From Agrobacterium sp. a22-2 (GTDB taxonomy: Bacteria; Pseudomonadota; Alphaproteobacteria; Rhizobiales; Rhizobiaceae), in the NCBI RefSeq assembly GCF_012276985.1, contig NZ_JAAXMM010000002.1, positions 405,817 to 469,816 of the forward strand: a stretch of DNA of 64,000 nt. Direction: 5' to 3'. Positions 51,571 to 59,871 of this stretch are shown here, piece after piece (the first letter of the stretch is position 1; the number at the start of each line of letters is the position of its first letter). A program made the translations under genes and the position numbers. Below the pieces are notes generated by a model. The model was not told the DNA's origin. It ran no database searches and worked only from the letters and a program-made list of their open reading frames with translations.

Positions 51571-52164
51571 TCAGGCTTTGGAAGAAATCCGTTGCAGCAG
51601 CGTCCCTGTCACGGTGCTGAATATCTGCGGATTGCCATAGGCGCGGGCCGACAGCATGGCGCCATGCACGGTCGCAAGGAAGGCTTCTGCTTCGGCTTCC
51701 GGCGTTGCGCTCAAAGAGAGGACGTCTTGTTTGGCGCCACGCTCCATAACACGTGTCAGCCAGGCTGAGAGGGTCCGGAAGTGCGCCTTGACCTCAAGGC
51801 GGACCTCGTCTGGCAAAAGCGGCGCCTCGCCGGCAAGCAGCGCGCAAACACAGAATGAAGCGGTGTTGTCCAGGATACACGCTTCCCAATAGGCGAGGTA
51901 GGCGCGCAATTGCCCCATCGGATCACCAATATGCCGTTCAAGTTCGGCCAATCCCGTTTCCGCCTCCTGCCGATAGCGAGCAACCAGCGTGCGGACCAGG
52001 TCTGCCTTGCTTGGAAAGTGATGGTGGATGCTGGCGTTGCGAATGCCGACCACTTTGGCGATGTCGGCATAGCTGAAGCCATTATAGCCGCCGGCGACGA
52101 TCAACGTGCGCGCCTGCTGCAGAATTTGGTCCGATGTGTTTGAAAGATTGCTCATGGCAGTCAT
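51571..52164 (-). CDS. TetR-family transcriptional regulator (LmrA/YxaF-like)
   Basis: A 197-aa repressor. The N-terminal helix-turn-helix is GGYNGFSYADIAKVVGIRNASIHHHFPSKADLVRTLV. The C-terminal ligand domain carries CVCALLAGEAPLLPDEVR, as in the TetR_C group with LmrA/YxaF. The gene lies between two almost identical operator palindromes and is probably autoregulated, controlling the membrane-protein gene as well. A second start, ATG 52155, is possible because the first abuts the operator. Confidence 0.88.
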   Translation of the reverse strand: MTAMSNLSNTSDQILQQARTLIVAGGYNGFSYADIAKVVGIRNASIHHHFPSKADLVRTLVARYRQEAETGLAELERHIGDPMGQLRAYLAYWEACILDNTASFCVCALLAGEAPLLPDEVRLEVKAHFRTLSAWLTRVMERGAKQDVLSLSATPEAEAEAFLATVHGAMLSARAYGNPQIFSTVTGTLLQRISSKA

Positions 52165-52182
52165 CTACCAATTAGTAGGTAG
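52165..52182. promoter_or_regulatory. TetR operator copy 2 (at the tetR start codon)
   Basis: The 18-mer CTACCAATTAGTAGGTAG directly abuts the tetR start codon at 52164 and is almost identical to the reverse complement of copy 1. A bound repressor would cover the translation start, consistent with tight autoregulation. Confidence 0.65.
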
Positions 52183-52226
52183 ACTGTCAATCTGCCTTCC
52201 GGTACAGGCATTTTTGCCAGGCCTTG

Positions 52227-52667
52227 TCAAAAATGCTCGCCGGAGCGGAAAGGGCCGATGCGGATCCCGGCCGCGACCAGATAGGCGGTCGACCAGCCGA
52301 TCAAGAGAAAGCCGTCGACGCCTTCGAGTGCTGCCAGCATCTGCCAGTGCGGATCGGCAATCACGTCGCCATAGCCGACGGTTGCGAAGGTGGTGGTGGA
52401 AAAATAGAGGGCTGTCGGAAAATCCGTAACGACGCCGATCAGTTCATAACATACCGCCCAGAGCCAGATTTCCGCCGTCAGCACCGCGAAAATGCCGATC
52501 ACGACGGTGTTCATCGCCAGAATCCGGCTGCGATGCCCTCCGATGCGGGCATGGCCGGTGATCCAGTTCATCACATGGGTGACAGCAATCAGGCCGAAGG
52601 TATGGACGACAACGGTCAGCGAGATCATCAGCGTGCCGACGAACAGATTGAGCAGCAGGTTTGGCAC
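52227..52667 (-). CDS. Two-helix potassium channel-like protein
   Basis: A 146-aa membrane protein. The selectivity filter TVGYGD is at residues 96-101, preceded by a pore helix (TDFPTALYFSTTTFA) and flanked by transmembrane helices. No RCK domain follows, so it is a minimal channel whose regulation is unknown. It lies 17 bases downstream of guaD on the same strand and may be read through from it. Confidence 0.85.
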   Translation of the reverse strand: MPNLLLNLFVGTLMISLTVVVHTFGLIAVTHVMNWITGHARIGGHRSRILAMNTVVIGIFAVLTAEIWLWAVCYELIGVVTDFPTALYFSTTTFATVGYGDVIADPHWQMLAALEGVDGFLLIGWSTAYLVAAGIRIGPFRSGEHF

Positions 52668-52684
52668 GGATCCGGATCCTTACG

Positions 52685-54004
52685 TCAGGGGGCATGCCCC
52701 GTGACGGATTTCATCGCTCTCCCGGCGACATAGGTTTCGACGATCGCGCGATCGTCTCCCAATGTTTGCAGCAGAAACAGTTCTTCGCCAAGGGTTTTCA
52801 CGGTTTCCATGCGCAGCGCCATGGCCGGCGTGGCAGAGGCATTGAGCACGACGACATCGGCGTCGGTGCCTGGTTCCAGCGTGCCGATCCTGTCGGCCAG
52901 CGATATGGCTTCGGCATTGCCGAGCGTCATATGGTAGAAGCTTTCGAGCGGATTGAGCCGCTCACCCAGCAATTGCTGGATCTTGTAGGCCTCGTCCATG
53001 GTCTTCAGCATGGAATAGCTCGACCCGCCGCCGATATCGGTGGCGACCGCAATGCGCAGCGGTTTTTCCCGGCGCTTGAAGGCTTTCAGCGGGAAAAGAC
53101 CGGAGCCTAAAAAGAGGTTGGAGGTCGGGCAGTGTACGGCAATCGCGCCGGCGTCGCTAATGGCATCCGCCTCGCGGTCCGACAGATGGATGGCGTGGCC
53201 GAGCAGGGTTCTCGGCCCCAGCAGGCCGTAGTGGGCGTAGATGTCGGTGTAGTCGATGGCGTCCGGATAGAGCGAGCAGGTATAGGCGATCTCGTCGTGG
53301 TTTTCCGACAGATGAGTCTGGATATGCAGGTCGGGAAATTCCTGCGCCAGCGCCTGGGTGCGCTCCATCTGTTCGGGCGTCGAGGTGATGGCAAAGCGCG
53401 GCGTGATGGCGACATGATTGCGGCCCTTGCCGTGCCAGTCGGCAATCACCTGGCGGGTCTCGTCATAACCCATCTCGGGCGTGTCGAGCAGGCCCTGCGG
53501 CGCGTTGCGGTCCATCATCACCTTGCCGGCGATCATGCGCGTGCCGCGCTTCAGGCTTTCGGCAAAGAAGGCATCGGCGGAGGCCTTGTGCACCGAGCAA
53601 TAGGCAACCGCCGTCGTGGTGCCATTGCGCAGGAATTCGTCGAAGAAATGCACGGCGATGCGTTCGGCATGGGCTTTCTCGACGAAGCGGCATTCCTCCG
53701 GAAAGGTGTAGGTGTTCAGCCATTCCAGCAGGTTGGCGGCATAGGAGCCGATCACCTGCATCTGCGGGAAATGCACATGGGTGTCGATGAAGCCGGGCAG
53801 GATCAGGTGCGGCCGATGGTCGATTTCCGCGACGCCGTCGGCGGCCTTTACCTTGACATCCGTGTAAGCGCCGAAAGCCTGGATCACGCCGTCGGAAATC
53901 AGCAGCGCGCCATCCGTTTCATAGATATAGCTTTCGGTGTCGGCGGCATCGCGCGGGGCGCGGCGGAAGGAGAGCAAGCGGCCGCGGATCAGCGTTTCAG
54001 TCAT
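52685..54004 (-). CDS. guaD: Guanine deaminase
   Basis: A 439-aa amidohydrolase converting guanine to xanthine. PGFIDTHVHFPQMQVIGS contains the metal ligands. TQHLSENHDE-like (IQTHLSENHDEI) and HAIHLSDREADA follow, and CPTSNLFLGSGLFPL and ATDIGGGSSYSML are the typical guanine deaminase blocks. The start at 54004 overlaps the puuD stop by one base. It feeds xanthine to the xanthine dehydrogenase encoded further right. Confidence 0.94.
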   Translation of the reverse strand: MTETLIRGRLLSFRRAPRDAADTESYIYETDGALLISDGVIQAFGAYTDVKVKAADGVAEIDHRPHLILPGFIDTHVHFPQMQVIGSYAANLLEWLNTYTFPEECRFVEKAHAERIAVHFFDEFLRNGTTTAVAYCSVHKASADAFFAESLKRGTRMIAGKVMMDRNAPQGLLDTPEMGYDETRQVIADWHGKGRNHVAITPRFAITSTPEQMERTQALAQEFPDLHIQTHLSENHDEIAYTCSLYPDAIDYTDIYAHYGLLGPRTLLGHAIHLSDREADAISDAGAIAVHCPTSNLFLGSGLFPLKAFKRREKPLRIAVATDIGGGSSYSMLKTMDEAYKIQQLLGERLNPLESFYHMTLGNAEAISLADRIGTLEPGTDADVVVLNASATPAMALRMETVKTLGEELFLLQTLGDDRAIVETYVAGRAMKSVTGHAP

Positions 54005-55233
54005 TACATCTTGCCTTCCACGGCGCTTTCGAACCAGGCGGACAGCAGAGCCCGCTCGTCGACCGTCACTTCGGTAATATTGCCGGGCGGCATGGCGTGG
54101 CTGCGGCCGGCCTGGATGTAGATTTCCCGGGCATGGGCGGCGATTTCCGTATCCGTTTCCAGCTTGACGTTCTTCGGCGGCCGCACAACGCCCTCCCAGA
54201 CCGGTTCGGCCGCATGGCACATCGAACAGCGCGACTGGACGATGTCGCGGGCGGCGTCGAAGTGCACGTTCTCGGCAAAGCGCAGATTGCTTGGCGCGAC
54301 CGCGGCTTCCTCTGCGACTGGCGGCTTTTGCACGGTCGACAGCCACATGATGACGATGAAGATGACTGTTGTGGCGATCCAGGTCCAGGTCGGCCGGCCC
54401 TTGCGGGCATGGGTGGTGTTGAACCAGTGGCGGATGGTGACGCCCATCAGGAAGACCAGCGCGGCGATGATCCAATTGTAGCTTGTCGCAAAGGCCAGCG
54501 GATAATGGTTGGACAGCATGAAGAAGATGACGGGCAGCGTCAGGTAGTTGTTGTGCAGCGAGCGCTGCTTGGCGATCACGCCGTATTTCGGATCGGGCGT
54601 GCGGCCGGCGATCAGGTCTGCGACCACGACCTTCTGGTTCGGGATGATGATGAAGAACACATTGGCCGACATGATCGTCGCGGTAAAGGCGCCGAGATGC
54701 AGGAAGGCGGCGCGGCCGGTAAAGATCTGCGTGTAGCCCCAGGCCATGGCAATCAGGGCGAGGTAAAGCAACACCATCAGGCCCCAGGTGTTGCGGCCGA
54801 GGGGAGACTTGCAGAGCTGGTCGTAGAAGATCCAGCCGATGGCGAGCGAGGCCAGCGACAGGCCGATGGCCTGCCATTCCGTGACATCCAGCACATGGCG
54901 GTCGATCAGGAACAGGTCGGCGCCGCCGTAATAGACCACGCACAGTAGCGCGAAGCCGGAGAGCCAGGTGGTATAGGCCTCCCATTTGAACCAGGTCAGG
55001 TGGTCCGGCATCGAGGCCGGCGCCACCAGGTATTTCTGGATATGGTAGAAGCCGCCGCCATGCACCTGCCATTCCTCGCCATAGGCGCCGACCGGCAGAT
55101 GCGGGCGTTTGACGAGGCCCAGATCCAGCGCGATGAAATAGAAGGAGGAGCCGATCCAGGCGATGGCCGTGATGACGTGCAGCCAGCGCACGGCAAGCCC
55201 AAGCCATTCCCAGGCGATGGCGAATTCATACAT
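54004..55233 (-). CDS. puuD: Membrane cytochrome c-linked urate oxidase PuuD
   Basis: A 409-aa integral membrane enzyme. About eight transmembrane helices (DUF989-type N-terminal domain; WVHVITAIAWIGSSFYFIALD-like start) are followed by a cytochrome c domain with CSMCH (336-340) and a Met ligand in HAMPPGN (Met381). By family knowledge it oxidises urate to 5-hydroxyisourate and passes electrons to the respiratory chain instead of making H2O2. The start at 55233 follows AAAGGG. It is co-directional with guaD. A palindromic array lies upstream. Confidence 0.93.
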   Translation of the reverse strand: MYEFAIAWEWLGLAVRWLHVITAIAWIGSSFYFIALDLGLVKRPHLPVGAYGEEWQVHGGGFYHIQKYLVAPASMPDHLTWFKWEAYTTWLSGFALLCVVYYGGADLFLIDRHVLDVTEWQAIGLSLASLAIGWIFYDQLCKSPLGRNTWGLMVLLYLALIAMAWGYTQIFTGRAAFLHLGAFTATIMSANVFFIIIPNQKVVVADLIAGRTPDPKYGVIAKQRSLHNNYLTLPVIFFMLSNHYPLAFATSYNWIIAALVFLMGVTIRHWFNTTHARKGRPTWTWIATTVIFIVIMWLSTVQKPPVAEEAAVAPSNLRFAENVHFDAARDIVQSRCSMCHAAEPVWEGVVRPPKNVKLETDTEIAAHAREIYIQAGRSHAMPPGNITEVTVDERALLSAWFESAVEGKM

Positions 55234-55315
55234 GCAAGAGCCCTTTCGTCCCCGAACGCGATACCTTGCAAAAACTTCCGGCCGAAGGGAAGGGGGCAGA
55301 CGGGCGGTCGGGGTA

Positions 55316-55346
55316 TTTTGTGCAGTGCTTTGTGTGCACTGCAAAA
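55316..55346. promoter_or_regulatory. Palindromic array upstream of puuD-guaD
   Basis: TTTTGTGCAGTGC (55316-55328) and GCACTGCAAAA (55336-55346) form an imperfect dyad. A third copy of TGCAGTGC lies at 55403-55410. The array sits between the leftward puuD and the rightward secreted-protein gene and looks like an operator for a purine-responsive regulator. No known consensus is matched. Confidence 0.5.
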
Positions 55347-55469
55347 GACCATCCATGATTTCCTGTATTGGTGTGAATATGACGATTCGGTTACATTCAT
55401 TGTGCAGTGCCGCCGGATATGGTGGTTGGCGTTAAACCGGCGGCTTTTCCCCAACATGGAGATCAGCCG

Positions 55470-55802
55470 ATGCGCAGTATCCTTACGGGCGTTCTGGTTG
55501 CGTATGCGTCTTGTGTTCAGGCTCATGATTCCCACAGCGGATGGCGGTACGAGACCTTCTGCTGCAATGGCGACAATCATACCGGCGACTGCCAGATGAT
55601 TCCATCGCAGAGCGTGAAGGTGATCAAGAACGGCTATCAGCTGACGCTGGCGCCCGGAGATCACCGGCTGGTCACCCGCGACCATGTCTTCAACTTCCCC
55701 CAAACCACGACGCGGCGCTCGCAGGACAGCGAATATCACCTGTGCCTCTATCCGAATGAAGACACGCCGCGCTGCTTCTATGCGCCGGATATGTCGTTCT
55801 GA
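55470..55802 (+). CDS. Small secreted cysteine-containing protein
   Basis: A 110-aa protein with a signal peptide (MRSILTGVLVAYASCVQA, then HDSHSGW). The mature part is about 90 residues with four pairs-forming cysteines (CC, DCQ, HLCLY, PRCFY) and a WRYETFCCNGDNHTGDC block like small rhizobial periplasmic proteins. The function is unknown. It is divergent from puuD across the palindromic array. Confidence 0.65.
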   Translation: MRSILTGVLVAYASCVQAHDSHSGWRYETFCCNGDNHTGDCQMIPSQSVKVIKNGYQLTLAPGDHRLVTRDHVFNFPQTTTRRSQDSEYHLCLYPNEDTPRCFYAPDMSF

Positions 55803-55820
55803 CCAGCGAGAGCTCCGGCC

Positions 55821-56720
55821 TCAGGTCGGCCTGGCTTGCGGCAATTCGTTCAAAAGCCAGTCGCGAAAGGCGCGGATCTTCGGGGCGTTGCGCCGGCTTT
55901 CAGGATAGGCCAGCCAGTAATGGGACCCTTCGTGGCAAATGAGGTCGAAGGGCTGGATGAGGCGGCCCATGGCCAGTTCCTCGGGGTAGAAGGCCGGTGT
56001 CAGCATGGCCACCCCCTGGCCGGCCACGGCGGCCTGTGCTTCGAAGGACTGGGCGCCCAGCCGGCTGCGGGGCCGGCTTTCGAGATCGGCACCGCTGACG
56101 CCGGCGGCCGTCAACCAGATCTTCCACCATGGGTCGCCGGGATCGATCAGCCGGAGTTTCAAGAGGTCGGCGGGTGTCGACAGGCCGCCGATGCTTGCTG
56201 CCAGCTCCGGGCTCACCATCGGCGTGAAATCGACCTTCATCAGGTGATGGCAGCGCAGGCCGGGCCAGTCTCCTTTGCCGGCCCGGATGGCGACATCGGC
56301 CTCGGTCTGGGCAAAATCGATCATCTCCTGGCCCGTTTCCAGCCGAACGGCGATCGCCGGGTTCTTGAGCTGGAACGAGCCGATATGCCGCGCCAGCCAG
56401 CGCGAGGCGAAGGTGGCCGTGGAATGGATGTTCAGCGTGCCCTCGGTGCTGTTGCGCGCATGGGCGACGGCCTCCTGCAGCAGGTCGAAGGCCTCCGAGA
56501 CCTTCGGTGCCAGGCGCTGGCCGGCCTCGGTCAAGGAAATCCGGCGCGTCTGGCGCAGGAACAGCGGCTCGCCAATGCTCTCTTCCAGAAGCTTGATCTG
56601 ATAGCTGACCGCCGTCTGGGTCATGCCCAGCTCTTGCCCAGCCTTGGTGAAGCTCGCCTGCCGGGCGGTCGCCTCGAAGACACGCAATGCGTTCAGCGGA
56701 AACTGGCGCGACATCTTCAT
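55821..56720 (-). CDS. LysR-family transcriptional regulator (GcvA type)
   Basis: A 299-aa regulator. The HTH is FPLNALRVFEATARQASFTKAGQELGMTQTAVSYQIKLLEESIGEPLFLRQTRRISLTEAG. The substrate domain is the GcvA subgroup (LATFASRWLARHIGSFQ-like, DFAQTEADVAIRAGKGDWPGL). It is divergent from a DUF1127-like small gene 125 bases away, a frequent target arrangement for this subgroup. Confidence 0.88.
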   Translation of the reverse strand: MKMSRQFPLNALRVFEATARQASFTKAGQELGMTQTAVSYQIKLLEESIGEPLFLRQTRRISLTEAGQRLAPKVSEAFDLLQEAVAHARNSTEGTLNIHSTATFASRWLARHIGSFQLKNPAIAVRLETGQEMIDFAQTEADVAIRAGKGDWPGLRCHHLMKVDFTPMVSPELAASIGGLSTPADLLKLRLIDPGDPWWKIWLTAAGVSGADLESRPRSRLGAQSFEAQAAVAGQGVAMLTPAFYPEELAMGRLIQPFDLICHEGSHYWLAYPESRRNAPKIRAFRDWLLNELPQARPT

Positions 56721-56845
56721 GGATCAGTTCTCTTTATGGGTTTAGTCATTTATTCGTTTTGATAGATCGATGAAAATAAAGCATTTCTTTGCCTCAGGAG
56801 CAAGCTTTCGAAAAAGGCCGCTCATCAGTTTTCATGGAGGCAATC

Positions 56846-57079
56846 ATGGCTATCGGATTGAGGAAGGCTGTTTCGCTGGGGCTTTGTTTTCTGCGCGCTT
56901 CGGCACGGGTGATCTATCGTCTGCTGCAGCCGGACGACGGCATCGAGACCTTCCTGCCGGATGACCTGAAGCGCGATGTCGGATACCGGGACGGCCGCGC
57001 CTGCCGGTCGCGCCGAGCAGAAATCCGGGATACGGCCTCCGTCTGGTCCGCCATCCTGCCGCCGCGCGGGCCGCAGTGA
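56846..57079 (+). CDS. Small DUF1127-like protein
   Basis: A 77-aa basic protein: an N-terminal helix (MAIGLRKAVSLGLCFLRASARVIYRLL) followed by FLPDDLKRDVGYRDGR, which resembles the ...L-D-x-x-L-x-D-I-G... end of DUF1127 proteins. The ATG at 56846 has GGAGG 5 bases upstream. DUF1127 members affect RNA or phosphate and carbon metabolism in Agrobacterium, but the match here is partial. It is divergent from LysR. Confidence 0.55.
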   Translation: MAIGLRKAVSLGLCFLRASARVIYRLLQPDDGIETFLPDDLKRDVGYRDGRACRSRRAEIRDTASVWSAILPPRGPQ

Positions 57080-57085
57080 TCGGGG

Positions 57086-58642
57086 TCAACCGCCTGCCGC
57101 GGACGTGATCCAATGGGTGTCCGGGTCGATGCCCCGGGCGGTCAGTATGTCCTCGACGGGTCCCAGGAAGGACCGGAACAGAGCGGTCCTGCGGTCTCTC
57201 GAGCGATCGAGCCCCTGTCGAACGCGGGCGGCGCTGAGCGTCCGGACCGAACGCCTGTTGCTTTCGAAAGCCAGGCAACGCTCGTCGAAGTCGAGGCCGC
57301 AGAAGGCGAGCAGGCGTCGCGTCTGGCCTTCCTGGTCCTGCTTTAATGCCGTCAGATCGAACTGCAGCAGGTCCGGCCCGAGCACGCTTTGCCAATGGGC
57401 CATCAGATCGGCGTACTGCGCGTAATAATGTGCCAGCCCCTCCAGATCATAGGCAAAGCGGTTACCCTCCGAGCCGAACAGGCTGGCATAGATCGACATG
57501 CAGTTCTCGATCGGCGGGCGTGTGCAGTGGACGATGCGGGCGGCGGGAAAAAGTGTCCTGATGATGCCGATCCAGCGGAAATTGAGCGGCATCTTGTCGG
57601 TGAAGCGCGGTTTGCCGCGGCCAAGCGGTGTGATCGCCGTGAGATAGGCGTCGGCCATCTCGGCCGCCACCGCGCAGCCAGCCTTGAAATCGTCCAGCGC
57701 CAGACCCGGCCGTGTCCGGTCGGCCAGGTATTTTGCGACAAGTTCGGTCATCTCGTTGCGTTCGCCGGCGCCGTGAACCTGGGCATGGGAGGACAGGATC
57801 TGCTCGGCCAGCGACGTGCCGGAGCGCGGCACGCCGACGATGAAGATCGGCGCCGGGCCGTCGCTTGATTCGAGACCGGCGAAATAGCCGGCGTCGAAAT
57901 GCTGTTTCATCTGCGCGAAGACGCCGGTCTCGATGGCCGGATTGTGAGGGAGAGCGGCGCGTTTGGCGCGGTTGGCTGCATCGAGCCAGGCAAAGGCTGC
58001 CTGTGCGTTGCTCCGCACCTCTTCAGCGCGAAACAGCGCAAAGCCCAGCATGGTCTTGTCGGCACCATTGGTCGTGCCGCGAAACAGCGCTTCCAGCCTG
58101 TCGAGATCTTCGGCGGTGGGCGTAAAAGACACGGCACCGGACAGGTTGTACCAGGCCTCGGCGTCGGCAGGGCGAACGGCGACCAGCCGTCCCCACAGGT
58201 CGATGGCTTCCTCGATGCGGCCGCTGTCGCGCAGCAACGTCGCCAGGCTGCGCAAGATCGGCGGCTCGCCCGGCGCGAGAGCCAGTCCGCGTCTGAGTGC
58301 CACCTCGGCCTCCGCGTCCTGTCCGAGATCCAGCAGAATCCGGCCGAGATTGGCCAGAACCGCAGAATGGTCGGGAGCGAGCGCGGCCGCTTGCTTGATC
58401 GCGGTCAGCGCCAGTTCGAGGCGCCCCGATTGATAGAGGGTGATGGCGAGATCAAAGAAGGCTTCGGCATCGTCGGGCGCAAACGTGGCGGCCGCCAGCA
58501 ACTGGCGCGCCGCCTGCTCCAGATTGCCCTGTTGGCGGCTGAGCGCCGCTAGGGATTTCAGGGTTTTCGCCTGCTCATGACGAGAGGCGGCGTCGCTTTC
58601 TGCCAGCGGTTCCAGATTGGTCGGAGAGTGTTGGCTGAGCAT
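57086..58642 (-). CDS. TPR-sulfotransferase fusion
   Basis: A 518-aa protein. Residues about 25-180 contain four to five TPR-like repeats (FFDLAITLYQSGRLELALTAIKQAAALAPDH; VLANLGRILLDLGQDAEAEVALRRGLALAPGE). Residues about 265-480 are a PAPS-dependent sulfotransferase with the 5'-phosphosulfate loop PIFIVGVPRSGTSLAEQIL and IVHCTRPPIENCMSIY. It probably sulfates a peptide or polysaccharide. It stands alone between DUF1127-like and xdhC genes. Confidence 0.87.
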   Translation of the reverse strand: MLSQHSPTNLEPLAESDAASRHEQAKTLKSLAALSRQQGNLEQAARQLLAAATFAPDDAEAFFDLAITLYQSGRLELALTAIKQAAALAPDHSAVLANLGRILLDLGQDAEAEVALRRGLALAPGEPPILRSLATLLRDSGRIEEAIDLWGRLVAVRPADAEAWYNLSGAVSFTPTAEDLDRLEALFRGTTNGADKTMLGFALFRAEEVRSNAQAAFAWLDAANRAKRAALPHNPAIETGVFAQMKQHFDAGYFAGLESSDGPAPIFIVGVPRSGTSLAEQILSSHAQVHGAGERNEMTELVAKYLADRTRPGLALDDFKAGCAVAAEMADAYLTAITPLGRGKPRFTDKMPLNFRWIGIIRTLFPAARIVHCTRPPIENCMSIYASLFGSEGNRFAYDLEGLAHYYAQYADLMAHWQSVLGPDLLQFDLTALKQDQEGQTRRLLAFCGLDFDERCLAFESNRRSVRTLSAARVRQGLDRSRDRRTALFRSFLGPVEDILTARGIDPDTHWITSAAGG

Positions 58643-58740
58643 GGCTTTTGATTCGCGCTGGGCGGCTAGGGAACGCCGCGATCCCTCAGGAATAGGATCG
58701 GGAGCTTATCTCAGCCTTTCCGCGAGATCCCGGCGCGACA

Positions 58741-59538
58741 TCAAGACATCAAGGCGGTCAGCAGCTCGGCTGCCACCAGGGCGGCAATCACGGCCGGGCG
58801 CTTGTCGCGCACGGCACTGCCGCCGATCGGCAGGACCAACCGGTCGATTAAGGACGGATCGCCGCCATCGCGCTGCAGCCAATGGGCAAATGTCGCCCGC
58901 TTGGTGGCTGAGCCGATCATGCCGACATAGGCCAGATCGCCGCGGGCCAGCGCCTGCCGGGCAATCAGGAAATCCAGCCCGTGGTCATGGGTCATGATGA
59001 CCACGGCCGAGCCGGGCGATAGATGGGTCACCTCCGCCTCGGGCATGGCGACATGGCGCAGGGGAATGGCCGGGTGCAGCGACGGCACCGGCAGATCACG
59101 AGTCTCGATCATCGTGGCCTGCAGGGGCAGGGGGCCCAGCGCCTGTGCCAGGGCGCGGCCGACATGGCCGGCGCCGAACACCATGACTTGGCGATAGGCG
59201 TCCTGTTCTCGGCGCAAGCGTTGGCGCAGCGTTTCGGCCAGGACCGAATCGACGGGCGCGAAACGCAGTTGCGTGCGGCCGCCGCAGCACTGGCCGATCT
59301 CCGGCCCAAGCGGCACGTCGAGGATCAGCGGCAAAGGTTTGCCGGACAGCAGGGCGCGGGCATGGTCGATGGCCATGAATTCCAACTGCCCGCCGCCGAT
59401 CGTGCCCCACATATCCTCCGCCGCCACCAGCATCATCGTGCCCGCATCGCGCGGCGTAGACCCCTTGGCAACCGTCACCTCGACGAGCAGGACCGCGGGG
59501 TGGGTGGCGAGAAAGCTGGAGAGATTGCAGTCAGTCAT
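58741..59538 (-). CDS. xdhC: Xanthine dehydrogenase accessory factor XdhC
   Basis: A 265-aa chaperone that inserts sulfurated Moco into xanthine dehydrogenase. The CGGRTQLRF block is the XdhC cysteine motif, an N-terminal VTVAKGSTPRDAG precedes it, and the Rossmann domain has GAGHVGRALAQAL and YVGMIGSATKRATF. The ATG at 59538 follows AGGGGCA. It lies downstream of xdhB but 333 bases away because palindromic repeats fill the gap. Confidence 0.92.
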   Translation of the reverse strand: MTDCNLSSFLATHPAVLLVEVTVAKGSTPRDAGTMMLVAAEDMWGTIGGGQLEFMAIDHARALLSGKPLPLILDVPLGPEIGQCCGGRTQLRFAPVDSVLAETLRQRLRREQDAYRQVMVFGAGHVGRALAQALGPLPLQATMIETRDLPVPSLHPAIPLRHVAMPEAEVTHLSPGSAVVIMTHDHGLDFLIARQALARGDLAYVGMIGSATKRATFAHWLQRDGGDPSLIDRLVLPIGGSAVRDKRPAVIAALVAAELLTALMS

Positions 59539-59630
59539 GGGCGATTTGCCCCTTGTTCGCCGAGCCACGCGCTGCGTCTGGGCTGCTGCGATTTTTTCCC
59601 GCCGGAATGGGGCAATCCGCATCCGAAAAA

Positions 59631-59790
59631 AGGGCCCCTCCCAAACCCTCCCCACAAGGGGGAGGGCTTAACCCAGCCTCGCCCTTGGTGGTCGAGTCGA
59701 AGCATGGCCGCGAGTCTTCTCCCCCTTGTGGGGGGTGCGGAACGGTCCGCGTAGCGGAGCAATCGATCCAGTGAATCGATTGCAGTGACA
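59631..59790. repeat. Palindromic repeat cluster between xdhB and xdhC
   Basis: GC-rich palindromes: CCCTCCCCACAAGGGGGAGGG (59647-59666 core) and CTCCCCCTTGTGGGGGG (59718-59734 core), followed by GGTCCGCGTAGCGGAGCAATCGAT. They resemble the element at 531-705. They lie in the 333-base xdhB-xdhC gap and could form strong RNA stem-loops between the two operon genes. Confidence 0.7.
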
Positions 59791-59871
59791 AACGCCGGCA
59801 GGCCAGAGAGGGTCTTTTTCCCATACGCCGGAGTCCTGCCACTTGCCGGGTGAGGGGCACTGCAAACTGCC

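Noticed and set aside
52685..55207. A possible PuuD-guanine deaminase fusion (840 codons)
   Set aside because: The upstream part of that frame is the wrong frame of puuD. The true puuD frame ends at 54004 and guaD starts with its own ATG there.
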